Source of the DNA: Lewinellaceae bacterium
GTDB taxonomy: Bacteria; Bacteroidota; Bacteroidia; Chitinophagales; Saprospiraceae
Direction of reading: 5' to 3'
DNA length: 64,000 nt
Assembly: GCA_016716135.1 (NCBI GenBank)
Contig: JADJWX010000011.1
Span: 220,663 to 284,662, forward strand
The notes below the pieces were generated by a model, which worked only from the letters and a program-made list of their open reading frames with translations, did not search any database and had not been told where the DNA came from. Of this stretch, positions 34,060-42,567 are shown piece by piece (the first letter of the stretch is position 1; every line of letters starts with the position of its first letter). The translations under genes and the position numbers were made by a program.

Positions 34060-36198
34060 TTAGAGTTTCATATAAAAAATATAGTACGCCAGTATTATGT
34101 ACGTCATCAGAATAACATAAGGCATGTATATCCGTACCGTTTGCATATACCGCTCCTTGACCGCCGGGAACTTGCGGTCGGAATAGGTGACGTACAGGAA
34201 ACACATGAAATTCACCCCCAGCGTCAGCAACAAAAACAAATACGCCCGGTTCATCGAGTCGGTGGTGGGCGACAGTTGGGTCAGGTTGATGGAGTAGGCC
34301 ACCGCAGCCAGAAAGGATGTGATGATGAGTTCGCCGATTTCGTCGAAGCTGGCTTTGTGAAAAAACAGCATAAAAATGGGCAGAATACTGAACATCATGA
34401 AGGGCAGGATGATCAGGGTGATCGCTCCCCAGGGGCGGCGGCTGACTTCCAGCCGCACGTTCAGCAATTTGTACTTTTCGAGGTATTGCGCTGAGTCGGT
34501 GCTGTCGGGCGAAATCTGGTCCAACGAGCCCAGCCGGCTGGTCAGCTGGTTGTCTATAGTTACGAAGTAGTCGTTTGTGGCCCAGTCGATAAACTTGAAG
34601 GAGTCCTTCTTGACCTTTCCCAGCAGGCGGCTGAAGTCGAAACTGATCTTCATCTCGTCGCTGGTGCTGAGCGCCGAGATCGGGATCGTGATCTGGTGCC
34701 GGTCGAAGGGGAAGTCGAAGGTTTCATAGTTGGAATAGAATTTACCACTGACGCGATAGATTTTTATAATAAAATTTTCTTCACGGCGCGTAGCCACGGC
34801 ATCGCGTTCGGCCTCGTTGGTGCTCATGTTGTCGAAGCCGATGTAGTCTTCCTTTTCAATATGTGCCGAGTCGGCAATCACCCAATACAGCATGTTACAG
34901 GAGAAGGAATTGTTGCGCACATCGATCTCGTTGATATCGATAATGTCCAGGCCTACACGCAGGTTGGGAATGGCTTTTCCCATACTATTGATCTGGATCG
35001 GGCTGCTGCGCCACTTGCCGTTTTTCATTTGGTTGAACATGGGGGTTTTAACCATGATCAAACTGCTGTCAAATTGGTACAGCTGGTTGCGCTCGGCCAC
35101 TTTCCTGTTGCGCAGACTGCGAAAAAAGGCGGTGGCGTCGGTCCTGTCCTGCACATTTTCACGCAGTGCAACCTCCAGGATATTCGCGGCATCATAGCAG
35201 CGCCAGAGGTACTGTGCGACATTTTTATGCGAAAAATATTCTGCCGGAAATTGCTTTTGAAACACCTGCTGGTTTCGGTACAGCTCGATCGGAAATGTCT
35301 CGTTTTCCCCTTCCAGTTGAATGATCGTATGGCCCCGGTTGGTGATCTGTGCCATTTCCTCCGGTTGTACCGTCACCGATTGTAAAAAGCCGATTATGGT
35401 TTTTCCGGGCACTTTGTTTTCCTTCAAATAGTGCAACACCAGGTTGCCGTAGCCGGCGTGGGTGTTGAGTAAAATTACCGAATCGGGGCTGTTGCGCAGG
35501 TTCCGGTCAAGTGTCCGCAGGAGTTTGAGGGTATCTGCGCGCGACACATTGTTGTTTGCCAAATAATCCGATTGCGACAATTCGGCGATCGTGTGGTAGG
35601 CAATGCCGTTGGAGTCGAGCAGCGCAGTGAAAATCTTGTGCGGCTTGTAGTCCGTCTCGGTGATAAAACCCACGGAGCGCGCCCTCAGGGCTTCCTTGAT
35701 AAAATGCACCATGTACATGGGCTGCGGGTCGTTGGGGTTGAGAAACACCGTGTTGCCTGCATAATCAAGGTTGTTCTGGTCGGCGCTGAGGGCAATAACG
35801 GGGATGCCGAGGTCGCGGATCAACGGCTGGGCATGTTTGATGTGCTTCCCCCAGGTATTGTCGAACACCATCAGGATGTTGGGGTTAGCGGCAATTTGCC
35901 GGTAAATTTCCCGGATACGCTCCGGGTCTTCCTGAAACGGGCAATCGAACAACAGCGTATCCAGCCGGATGTCGTAGCCCCGGCGGTTCATGCTTTGCAA
36001 ATATTCTTTGAGCATGGCGGCATACAACTGGTCGACGTATTTCCGGTCGGCAGAAACCACCGGGTTGTTCATCTCAAACCCGATGTAGGCAATGTAACGC
36101 ACCGGGCGCTGGGTACTGGAACAGCTGTTACCGCAGCAGGCAATTATTAGAAAAAGTAGACCTGCATATAAATTTGAAATCATTCGAAAGCACTTCAT
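34060..36198 (-). CDS. Type-1 periplasmic-binding domain fused to a pentameric ligand-gated ion channel
   Basis: A 712-residue membrane protein. Residues 1-30: signal with a Cys-rich end (LIIACCGNSC), lipoprotein-like. Residues about 33-370 read as a type-1 periplasmic binding protein (IAYIGFEMNN, then two lobes with NILMVFDNTWG, GIPVIALSAD, SVGFITETDY, VILLNTHAGYGN). Residues about 410-580 match the extracellular domain of pentameric ligand-gated channels: VGLDIIDINEIDVRNNSFSC, then YRVSGKFYSNYETF with the Pro-loop FDFPFDRHQ at 494-502. Residues 587-712 have four membrane helices in Cys-loop spacing: about 590-613, 620-642, 651-671 and 689-709. It would be a homopentameric ion channel with an added ligand-sensing lobe. 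The loop Cys pair of animal receptors is absent, as in other bacterial members. Confidence 0.82.
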   Translation of the reverse strand: MKCFRMISNLYAGLLFLIIACCGNSCSSTQRPVRYIAYIGFEMNNPVVSADRKYVDQLYAAMLKEYLQSMNRRGYDIRLDTLLFDCPFQEDPERIREIYRQIAANPNILMVFDNTWGKHIKHAQPLIRDLGIPVIALSADQNNLDYAGNTVFLNPNDPQPMYMVHFIKEALRARSVGFITETDYKPHKIFTALLDSNGIAYHTIAELSQSDYLANNNVSRADTLKLLRTLDRNLRNSPDSVILLNTHAGYGNLVLHYLKENKVPGKTIIGFLQSVTVQPEEMAQITNRGHTIIQLEGENETFPIELYRNQQVFQKQFPAEYFSHKNVAQYLWRCYDAANILEVALRENVQDRTDATAFFRSLRNRKVAERNQLYQFDSSLIMVKTPMFNQMKNGKWRSSPIQINSMGKAIPNLRVGLDIIDINEIDVRNNSFSCNMLYWVIADSAHIEKEDYIGFDNMSTNEAERDAVATRREENFIIKIYRVSGKFYSNYETFDFPFDRHQITIPISALSTSDEMKISFDFSRLLGKVKKDSFKFIDWATNDYFVTIDNQLTSRLGSLDQISPDSTDSAQYLEKYKLLNVRLEVSRRPWGAITLIILPFMMFSILPIFMLFFHKASFDEIGELIITSFLAAVAYSINLTQLSPTTDSMNRAYLFLLLTLGVNFMCFLYVTYSDRKFPAVKERYMQTVRIYMPYVILMTYIILAYYIFYMKL

Positions 36199-36266
36199 TT
36201 TATTAAATTCAGTTCACAGAAAGCAGGTTTAACTGGCGAGACGCGTGTTCCCAAGTCGTTGGCTTA

Positions 36267-36388
36267 GAATATTAGAACGCGGATGACGCGGATGCAAGCA
36301 ACGCGGATTGCCGCGGATTTTTTTTAAATCCGCGGCAATCCGCGTTGCCGCCGAAGGCGGGATCAGCGTCATCTGCGTCCTATTCTCT
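36267..36388. repeat. Palindromic repeat of the ATCCGCG family, copy 2
   Basis: A perfect 21-base inverted repeat (36300-36320 and 36326-36346) built from AACGCGGATTGCCGCGG, with a 5-base centre; imperfect arms extend the palindrome to 36267 and 36388. Word content matches the element at 12725-12903. It lies between two minus-strand genes and could fold into a long transcript hairpin. Confidence 0.75.
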
Positions 36389-36436
36389 TACGTTGCTGTT
36401 ATTGGACTGCGAGCCACTTTTCACAAGGTATAAATT

Positions 36437-38311
36437 CTATTTCAACACCGGCAAAATCACCCGCGAGGCCTGCGCGGCATCGCGGTGCAGGCTAATCTCC
36501 ACCGGGATAAAATCCGAATCAGACGCCTTGTAAATATTGACGAATTGTTGCGGATTCCGGTCGGCCAGCGGGAACCAGCTGCTCTGCACCTGGATCATCA
36601 GCCGGTGGCCGGGCTCGAAGCTGTGCGCCACATCGGGCAATTCGAAGCGTACGCGGGTAGGCTGGTTGGGAGTGAAACCTTCGGGTTTTTCAAAACTGTT
36701 GCGGTAGCGCCCCCGGAAAATCTCCCCGCGCACCAGCATCTGGTAGCCGCCCAGAGGCACGCCGTTCGCTTCGCCGGAAAGGGTGTCGGGGAACACATCG
36801 ATCAGTTTGACAACAAAATCGGCATCCAGCAAATTGCCCGGAGCTGCCTGCCCGCGGTCGTCGAGGCGCACCCACAAGTCTGCCACCAACGGGCCGGCAA
36901 GCCGGAGTGGCTGCTCCAGCACCGGCGTTTCATACACCAGCACATCGGGGCGGCGGCTGGCAAAGCGTTGGTCGTCGGTCATGTATTCCCGGGTGCGGCG
37001 CAAGTGCACGTCTTCGGTGTAGGGCACCGGTTTGGCCGGATTGCTGGTATACCGGTCGGCAGCAGCGCCGGCGGCGGGCGCCGTAGTGCTGAGGGCGCCG
37101 TTTGTGGAAAAATAATACGGCACTTGCTGTGCGGCTGCCGGCGGCCAGCTGGGATAAGTCGTCCAGCGGTTGCTGCCGGTTTCAAAAATATAGGCGTCTG
37201 GAAGGTCCATGCTGCCCTGGTCTTTCAGGTAATATTCGAAAAAGGGAAATTCGATATTGGATTCGTAAAACGGGCTGGTCTTTTGCCCAAACGCCACATT
37301 GCCCAGTTTATCACCGGTGCCGCGTGCCCAGCCGCCGTGCGACCAGGGCCCCATCACGATGCGGTTGCTGGTGCTGGCGGGATTTTGTTTTTCAATAGCC
37401 TTGTACACGTTCCAGGCGCCAAAACAATCTTCCGCGTCGAACAGGCCGCCCACCGTGAGCACGGCAGGCATCACGTTTTTCAGGTGCGGACGCGGGTTGC
37501 GGGCCTGCCACCAGGCGTCCATGTCGGGGTGTTCCATCAATTCGTTCCAAAACGGGATTTCGCCTTTGAGCAGTTGTTCATTGAAGTTTTTCAAGGCGCC
37601 CATACGCAGGAAAAAAGCGTAGTTGTCGGGCGTATTCCAGTCGGAAAAACCCGGTGAACCCTTGGTGGTCGGCTGCGGGCGCGGTTTGCCGAACCCGGAG
37701 TAAAACCGGAAACCGTCCATAAGCATGAAAGCGCCGTTGTGGTGGAAATCGTCGCCGATAAACCAATCGGTTACCGGCGCTTGTGGCGACACGGCTTTGA
37801 TGGCCGGGTGTTGAGCGAGTATGGTCATGGTGGCATAAAAACCGGGGTACGAGATGCCGTACACGCCCACGCGGCCGTTGTTGCCGGTGGCGTGTTGGAG
37901 CAGCCAGTCGACGGTGTCGTAGGTGTCGCTTGCCTCGTCGATGTCGTTTTTGGTTTTTTTATCGGGGTTAAACGGCCGGACGTCCATGTACTGCCCTTCG
38001 CTCATGTAACGGCCACGCACGTCCTGGTTGACAAAAATATAGCCGGAGCGGGCCAGTTCCATGTTTTGAAAACTGTTCGGAAAGGCGTCCACGCCATACG
38101 GTGAACAGGAGTACGGGGTGCGTTTGAGCAGGATTGGGTAACTGCGCGACTTATCTTTTGGTGTGTAAATGCTGGTAAACAGGCGGACACCATCGCGCAT
38201 CGGGATCAGTACTTCGCGTTTGGTGAAGTTTTGCCGGATGTATTCGGCGTCGGTTTGGGCTTGCAGGAGCAGCGCAATGCAACACAGGAGGAGGGTAGTG
38301 AACAGTTTCAT
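36437..38311 (-). CDS. CocE/NonD-family exported hydrolase
   Basis: A 624-residue serine hydrolase of the X-Pro dipeptidyl-peptidase/CocE group. A signal peptide ends near AQT (residues 18-20). The nucleophile Ser154 is in the elbow YGISYPGFYA; the N-terminal MRDGVRLFTSIYTP strand and LLKRTPYS are family marks, and the C-terminal jelly-roll (X-Pro dipeptidyl-peptidase C-terminal) domain runs from about 400, with RLAGPLVADLWV and FSTNG. Candidate substrates are acylated amino acids, peptides or cocaine-like esters; none can be picked from sequence. It would act outside the cytoplasm. Confidence 0.9.
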   Translation of the reverse strand: MKLFTTLLLCCIALLLQAQTDAEYIRQNFTKREVLIPMRDGVRLFTSIYTPKDKSRSYPILLKRTPYSCSPYGVDAFPNSFQNMELARSGYIFVNQDVRGRYMSEGQYMDVRPFNPDKKTKNDIDEASDTYDTVDWLLQHATGNNGRVGVYGISYPGFYATMTILAQHPAIKAVSPQAPVTDWFIGDDFHHNGAFMLMDGFRFYSGFGKPRPQPTTKGSPGFSDWNTPDNYAFFLRMGALKNFNEQLLKGEIPFWNELMEHPDMDAWWQARNPRPHLKNVMPAVLTVGGLFDAEDCFGAWNVYKAIEKQNPASTSNRIVMGPWSHGGWARGTGDKLGNVAFGQKTSPFYESNIEFPFFEYYLKDQGSMDLPDAYIFETGSNRWTTYPSWPPAAAQQVPYYFSTNGALSTTAPAAGAAADRYTSNPAKPVPYTEDVHLRRTREYMTDDQRFASRRPDVLVYETPVLEQPLRLAGPLVADLWVRLDDRGQAAPGNLLDADFVVKLIDVFPDTLSGEANGVPLGGYQMLVRGEIFRGRYRNSFEKPEGFTPNQPTRVRFELPDVAHSFEPGHRLMIQVQSSWFPLADRNPQQFVNIYKASDSDFIPVEISLHRDAAQASRVILPVLK

Positions 38312-38350
38312 AGTTGACAGAAAGTTTGAAATTTGGTACGGCTGTTTTTG

Positions 38351-38436
38351 ACCACTAAGGGCACTAAGGCCCCTGAAAACATTAAGTCCTTAGGGTGATT
38401 CTTAGTGGTCTTAGTGGTCTTAGTGCTCTTAGTGGT
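38351..38436. repeat. 9-bp tandem repeats in inverted arrangement
   Basis: Four tandem 9-base units CTTAGTGGT (38401-38436, the third with CTTAGTGCT) face two inverted units ACCACTAAG/GGCACTAAG at 38351-38368. The whole can fold as a hairpin and lies upstream of the hydrolase gene and the MscS gene. Tandem CTTAGTGGT-type arrays are simple-repeat material with no coding potential. Confidence 0.75.
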
Positions 38437-38572
38437 GAAAAAATCTCCACCGGCGAAAATGCGGCTTTTTCAGCGCAAAGTTCCAAGCCCGGCCAAACAC
38501 TTCCCGCATTGAGCTGTTGTTCTGTTGAATTCCCACTAATTTAGTGCTCACCATAAATTCCACCTTGTTCTG

Positions 38573-39628
38573 ATGGATTTTCCCACTGAATACCTGTATT
38601 CCATGTTGTGGACGCTGGCGGTAATGGTCGGCGGCTGGCTGCTGGGCTGGCTGGTGGAAAGTTACCTGCTTTCCCGCTTGTCCAACGCCACTATTTTTCG
38701 TAAAACCTTGTCGGGGCTGGGGCGTTGGCTGGGTCTGGCGACGGGCCTTGGGTTTGCGCTTCGGTACCAGTTGTTGCCTCCGGACTGGTATGCGGATGGC
38801 ATTTTGGTTTGGAAGGTGAGTTGCCTGCTTATCGCTACCATATTTTGTGCGCGGCTGGTTGGCCGCTATGTCCATGAGAATACGATCAGTATTTCGGGTG
38901 AAATTCCGGCTACCTCGTTGATTGAAAATGTCGTGCGCGGCGTGGTGTACATGGTTGGCGTGCTGGTGATCCTGCAAACGCTGAATATTTCGGTGGCGCC
39001 GGTGCTGACTGCGTTGGGCGTTGGCGGCCTGGCCGTGGCGTTGGCCTTGCAGGATACGTTGGGCAACCTGTTTGCCGGCATCACGATTATCGCTTCGCGA
39101 AAAATACGGCCCGGCCAGTTTATCCAACTGGAAGGCGGGCAGGAAGGCTACGTGACCGATATCACCTGGCGGAACACCACCATCCACACCCTGCCCAACC
39201 ACATGGTGATCATTCCGAATGCCAAGCTGGCTTCCTCCATTGTGACCAACTCGTATCTGCCCAGCCCGGACATCGGCTTCCGGGTTGAAGTTGGCGTGCA
39301 TTACGACAGCGATCTGGATTTGGTGGAAAAAGTGGCGCTGGAAACCACCTATGCGGTATTGGAGCAGTACCCGGATGCCAAAACGGAACAGGAGCCGGTG
39401 GTGCGTTTCCGCGAATTTGCCGATTCGAGCATCAACCTGGCCGTGATCATCCGGGTAGCCGAATGGTCGGAGCAGTTTCTCATCCGGCACGAAATGATCA
39501 AGGCGCTGCACAAGGCGTTCCGGCAGGCGGGCATCAATATTCCGTTCCCGATTCGTACGCTGGATATTCCGGAAAAAACCCTGAAACAATTGGCCAATGC
39601 CGGTGCTGATACTTCCGGGAACGCCTAA
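38573..39628 (+). CDS. MscS-family mechanosensitive ion channel
   Basis: A 351-residue small-conductance mechanosensitive channel. Several N-terminal membrane helices (from about residue 10, 45, 80 and 120) lead to the pore helix region TALGVGGLAVALALQDTLGNLFAGI (Gly/Ala-rich, typical of MscS TM3), then the beta domain with KIRPGQFIQLEGGQEGYVTDITWRNT and the IPNAKLASSIVTN motif. It protects against osmotic down-shock. Its stop overlaps the end of the convergent methyltransferase gene by 4 bases. Confidence 0.92.
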   Translation: MDFPTEYLYSMLWTLAVMVGGWLLGWLVESYLLSRLSNATIFRKTLSGLGRWLGLATGLGFALRYQLLPPDWYADGILVWKVSCLLIATIFCARLVGRYVHENTISISGEIPATSLIENVVRGVVYMVGVLVILQTLNISVAPVLTALGVGGLAVALALQDTLGNLFAGITIIASRKIRPGQFIQLEGGQEGYVTDITWRNTTIHTLPNHMVIIPNAKLASSIVTNSYLPSPDIGFRVEVGVHYDSDLDLVEKVALETTYAVLEQYPDAKTEQEPVVRFREFADSSINLAVIIRVAEWSEQFLIRHEMIKALHKAFRQAGINIPFPIRTLDIPEKTLKQLANAGADTSGNA

Positions 39629-40434
39629 ACAGCCGCAGTTTTTCGCAGCAACAGCACGGCGCCGCGCAGGTATTCCCGGCCCGGGGTGAACAGGGCTCCC
39701 ATGTCTGCGGAAAACTGTGCGTGTTGTTTGCGCAAACGGGGCTGGAATAGCAGCCGGGATTTCCCCTGAACGGTAAACAAACGGGACAAATATTCCCGGA
39801 AAGGTTTGTGGTTGCGGTCGGGGCGCCAACCGGGCGGGATATGTGTGGCGGAAAGCAGGCTGAACCCGCTGTTTTCAAACAATTTGACGGTGGCTTTCAG
39901 GCCCGTCATTGCTGCCGAGCACTGGATTATCCCGAATTTTTCGCGGCAATGGGCATTGATCGCGTCGATTTCCGAAAGGGTAACGGCGCTGCGCCATATG
40001 CTTTCATTTACAGCCAGCACGCCACCGGTTTTCAGGGTTGCAGCAATAAAATGCAGCGCATCGGCGAAGCTTGGTTCGTCCAGGATTGCCAGCACAGATT
40101 CGGCATACACCAGGTCGAGGCTGCCTTTGGGTATGCGGTCCCGGTCTGGCTGAAGCAGCAAGTCAATCTGTCCGGCGAGTCTGCAAAACCGGAGCCGGGC
40201 AGCTGCTGCGGCGCGCATTTCCGGGTCGGCTTCCAGGCCGGAAAGAGCCAGGTTTGGGAGCCGGCTTTTGAGCTTCACCAGGGTGGCGCCGGTGCCGAAA
40301 CCGAATTCGAGCACGTGTTCGTTGCCTTGCAGCGGGAGTTGTTCGAGCAGGTAGTCTGTGCCACGTTCGCCTTCGGCATGAAGGTAGGCGGCATGAAGGG
40401 TGGTATAGTGCGGGAGCAGACCGGTGTTGGGCAT
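39625..40434 (-). CDS. Class I SAM-dependent methyltransferase
   Basis: A 269-residue methyltransferase with motif I VLEFGFGTGATLVKL (about residues 40-54), motif II acidic residue in LSGLEADPEM, and the LDLVYAESVLAIL segment of motif IV. The substrate is unknown. A long N-terminal helix region (LPHYTTLHAAYLHAEGERGT) resembles small-molecule methyltransferases of the UbiE/Coq5-like kind. Confidence 0.82.
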   Translation of the reverse strand: MPNTGLLPHYTTLHAAYLHAEGERGTDYLLEQLPLQGNEHVLEFGFGTGATLVKLKSRLPNLALSGLEADPEMRAAAAARLRFCRLAGQIDLLLQPDRDRIPKGSLDLVYAESVLAILDEPSFADALHFIAATLKTGGVLAVNESIWRSAVTLSEIDAINAHCREKFGIIQCSAAMTGLKATVKLFENSGFSLLSATHIPPGWRPDRNHKPFREYLSRLFTVQGKSRLLFQPRLRKQHAQFSADMGALFTPGREYLRGAVLLLRKTAAV

Positions 40435-40447
40435 TGCTGTGCGAAAT

Positions 40448-40708
40448 TTATTTCAAATTTCGCGCTTTGAGTATTCTTTTCAGTTCTTCATTCCGTTTAT
40501 TGTTTTCAGGATTGTGAAACACTTTATAAGCCAAAAACAACGGAATTAATGTAAGAAATCCAAGACTGTTTTTTGCAGCGCTATAAATAATGACACCAAC
40601 CATAATCCCGATCAAAGTAGCATGCGTTATGGTTGATAATTTCATCTTTTTTGCTGCTTCCATCAACTCTTCGTCGGTTAGTTCTGATAGATTCTGCTCT
40701 GAGTTCAT
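40448..40708 (-). CDS. Small two-helix membrane protein
   Basis: An 86-residue protein with an acidic N-terminus (LSELTDEELMEAAKKMK), two closely spaced membrane helices (about 28-45 and 48-64), and a charged C-terminal helix (RNEELKRILKARN). The DEEL-type N-terminal helix followed by two helices recurs in small Bacteroidota membrane proteins of unknown function. It lies 13 bases before the methyltransferase start on the same strand. Confidence 0.7.
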   Translation of the reverse strand: MNSEQNLSELTDEELMEAAKKMKLSTITHATLIGIMVGVIIYSAAKNSLGFLTLIPLFLAYKVFHNPENNKRNEELKRILKARNLK

Positions 40709-40727
40709 TTTTTATACTTTTTTCCGG

Positions 40728-41507
40728 TTATTCTGATTTTAGCCCGCTCAAAATTGTTTTTAAACATCTGATTTTTCTGCCGTTCAAAGGTTGCGTTTGC
40801 CTGTAATTATTTAGCGGCATTATTTTTTGCAGCAGTTCTACCTGCCCTACTGAAATGGTAATCGGATTTTTTAAAACAAACCAACGAACCCCCTCCGTAC
40901 AGGGAGGCGTAGTTAATGAGCCTTCATAGGTATAGTACGCCTTGCTTTCAGGAAGAATTTGCATCAAGTCGAAATGTGAATTTATCTGCTTTTTTTCACC
41001 AGCCTGAATCGGAAGATAATTTTCTAAAAAATCAAATGGAGCGCTTGGGGCGCCTTCCTCGGCCAAAATAGCAAATACCGCGATTTTATTGCCCGGGCCC
41101 AAATGTACCATGTGCATTTCCAGTGGGAAACGGACGCCGTTCAGGGTGTGTTCGGCTGGTTCGTGAAAATGAATTTGCGCCAAATCGTACCGTATGTCTT
41201 CCAGGGTAATATAATCACCTTTGTCAAAATCGTACTGGATAGTATGGCCGTTGTTTCTGACGTCGTTTATTTTCGTCTTATTGGAATAGTGTATGTGCAA
41301 TGTATCCAAAGTGTTATCATTTACAGCATCCAGGTCAATAATATTGATTGGAGACTGAAGAACCCCGTTGCAGTCAGATTGTTGTTCAATTTCATCCCAA
41401 TGTTCAGGCCCAGTTTCCCCCTGGTACGACCAATGCCCTGCATGTTCATTGGTCTCCGTATTGCAGGATTGTACAATTAGAAAGGCCAGCAATAGTAAGT
41501 TTTTCAT
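40728..41507 (-). CDS. Alpha-type carbonic anhydrase, predicted lipoprotein
   Basis: A 259-residue alpha carbonic anhydrase that hydrates CO2. Zinc ligands are the two His of QIHFHEPAEH and the His of EMHMVHLG; family marks include WSYQGETGPEHW, CNGVLQSPINI and YEGSLTTPPCTEGVRW. I choose the start at 41507 because MKNLLLLAFLIVQSC is a compact lipoprotein signal with Cys in the lipobox; an ATG 6 codons upstream is also possible. Periplasmic or surface location is expected. Confidence 0.9.
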   Translation of the reverse strand: MKNLLLLAFLIVQSCNTETNEHAGHWSYQGETGPEHWDEIEQQSDCNGVLQSPINIIDLDAVNDNTLDTLHIHYSNKTKINDVRNNGHTIQYDFDKGDYITLEDIRYDLAQIHFHEPAEHTLNGVRFPLEMHMVHLGPGNKIAVFAILAEEGAPSAPFDFLENYLPIQAGEKKQINSHFDLMQILPESKAYYTYEGSLTTPPCTEGVRWFVLKNPITISVGQVELLQKIMPLNNYRQTQPLNGRKIRCLKTILSGLKSE

Positions 41508-41558
41508 AATTGAATTAAAATTCATTTTTTGATTCGAGCAAACCGTATCGAATAAACG

Positions 41559-41595
41559 CAGTGGCCCTGCATCCCGGGAGGATACAGGGCCACTG
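41559..41595. terminator. Inverted repeat upstream of the carbonic anhydrase gene
   Basis: CAGTGGCCCTG (41559-41569) and its exact complement (41585-41595) enclose a 15-base loop. There is no T-run on the plus strand, so it may be an operator or transcript hairpin rather than a terminator. Confidence 0.4.
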
Positions 41596-42017
41596 CCGTT
41601 TGATGTAAGGCCGGCAGGGCGCCTGGTTGCTGCAAGGGTTGTGCCGCCATATGTTTTTGCCGGTAATCAACTCCAAACAATAGTTTCCGCTTCGGCGGCT
41701 ATTTGCATTTTATCCTCCCCGGCGCTCCATGTTTTCATGCAACCTGAAGGATTCCTGACGTTGGCGAAAGCGTTGCGCACAAGTGCTGACCGGTTGCCTC
41801 GCCGTTGGCCAGGCATCCTTAAGTGGTAGCTTACCTGTGCCGGGCCCAAATAATAAATGTGTTCGAAAAATATGTGCAGAAAATTTTTAGTGCTCAATTT
41901 CCCACAAAGGTAGCGGCGTGCTCTCCTGCCAACCGTGATATAGGTCACATTGGCTCCGGCTCAAAGTGCACACGCATGCTTGGATGGGCTGCAGTGGGCC
42001 TTTAGGTCCACCGCTCC
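41596..42017. other. Gene-free region
   Basis: No supported gene over about 420 bases. The last 30 bases form a hairpin (GCAGTGGGCC TTTA GGTCCACCGC) next to the HxlR stop codon; related sequence recurs near 51060-51110. Confidence 0.5.
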
Positions 42018-42449
42018 CTACTCGATTGTAGCCAGTTTTTCTCTGTATTTTTTTTCCAACGCACTTGCAAAAGCGGCTTTGTCATTCCTTAGTAATTTCA
42101 TTGATTCTCCATTTACAATGGTTGGATGAATGTCTCTGAGGTGGCCGTCGCTCCAATTTGCAAGTTCTACCAGTATAGGTGTCAAAGCTAGACCCTTATC
42201 GGTTAAAAGATAAAGATTGGTCTTTTTATTATCTGGCCGTTTTGTTTTAAGGATGATTCCTACTTCTTCCAGAAGTTTAAGTTTAGCCGAAAGAATATTC
42301 GTAGCAATAGCTTCTTTACTTTCCGTAAAGTCCTTAAAAGTTTCTTTGCCTTCGATTAGCATTTGCTTTACAATCACGAGCATCCACTTATCACCTAAAA
42401 TGTCAAGGGCTGAAGTAAACGGGCAATTGCATCTGAAATCCTGTCGCAT
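42018..42449 (-). CDS. HxlR-family transcriptional regulator
   Basis: A 143-residue winged-helix protein. The N-terminal CNCPFTSALDILGDKWMLVIV is the HxlR hallmark (redox- or aldehyde-sensitive Cys in some members), followed by the recognition helix region in AIATNILSAKLKLLEEVGII and the wing KKTNLYLLTDKG. It is divergent from the SnoaL-like lipoprotein gene 118 bases away and probably controls it and itself. The last codons and the stop lie in a sequence shared with the distal cassette-array end at 51.08 kb. Confidence 0.9.
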   Translation of the reverse strand: MRQDFRCNCPFTSALDILGDKWMLVIVKQMLIEGKETFKDFTESKEAIATNILSAKLKLLEEVGIILKTKRPDNKKTNLYLLTDKGLALTPILVELANWSDGHLRDIHPTIVNGESMKLLRNDKAAFASALEKKYREKLATIE

Positions 42450-42505
42450 GCGTTAAGGCGTTGTTAATTATTACTTGCAAGATGAAAGTTTTTTTCGGAG
42501 TTTGA

Positions 42506-42536
42506 CTTGCATTATGCAAGCCATTCCCTATCTTTG
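42506..42536 (+). promoter_or_regulatory. Promoter with palindromic operator candidate for HxlR
   Basis: CTTGCATTATGCAAG (42506-42520) is a 7-base inverted repeat around one base. It overlaps a possible -33 element (TTG at 42508-42510) and is 8 bases before a -7 element TATCTTTG (42529-42536) for the gene at 42568. The half-site recurs nearby as CTTGCAAG (42474-42481) and GCTTGCAAAAC (just after the -7 element). Its position between a regulator and a divergent gene is typical of an autoregulated operator. Confidence 0.55.
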
Positions 42537-42567
42537 CTTGCAAAACAAAAGTAAAAAGTTTTCAGGC

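Noticed and set aside
34696..35385. Open frames antisense to the channel gene
   Set aside because: Shadows of a strongly supported coding strand without family similarity.
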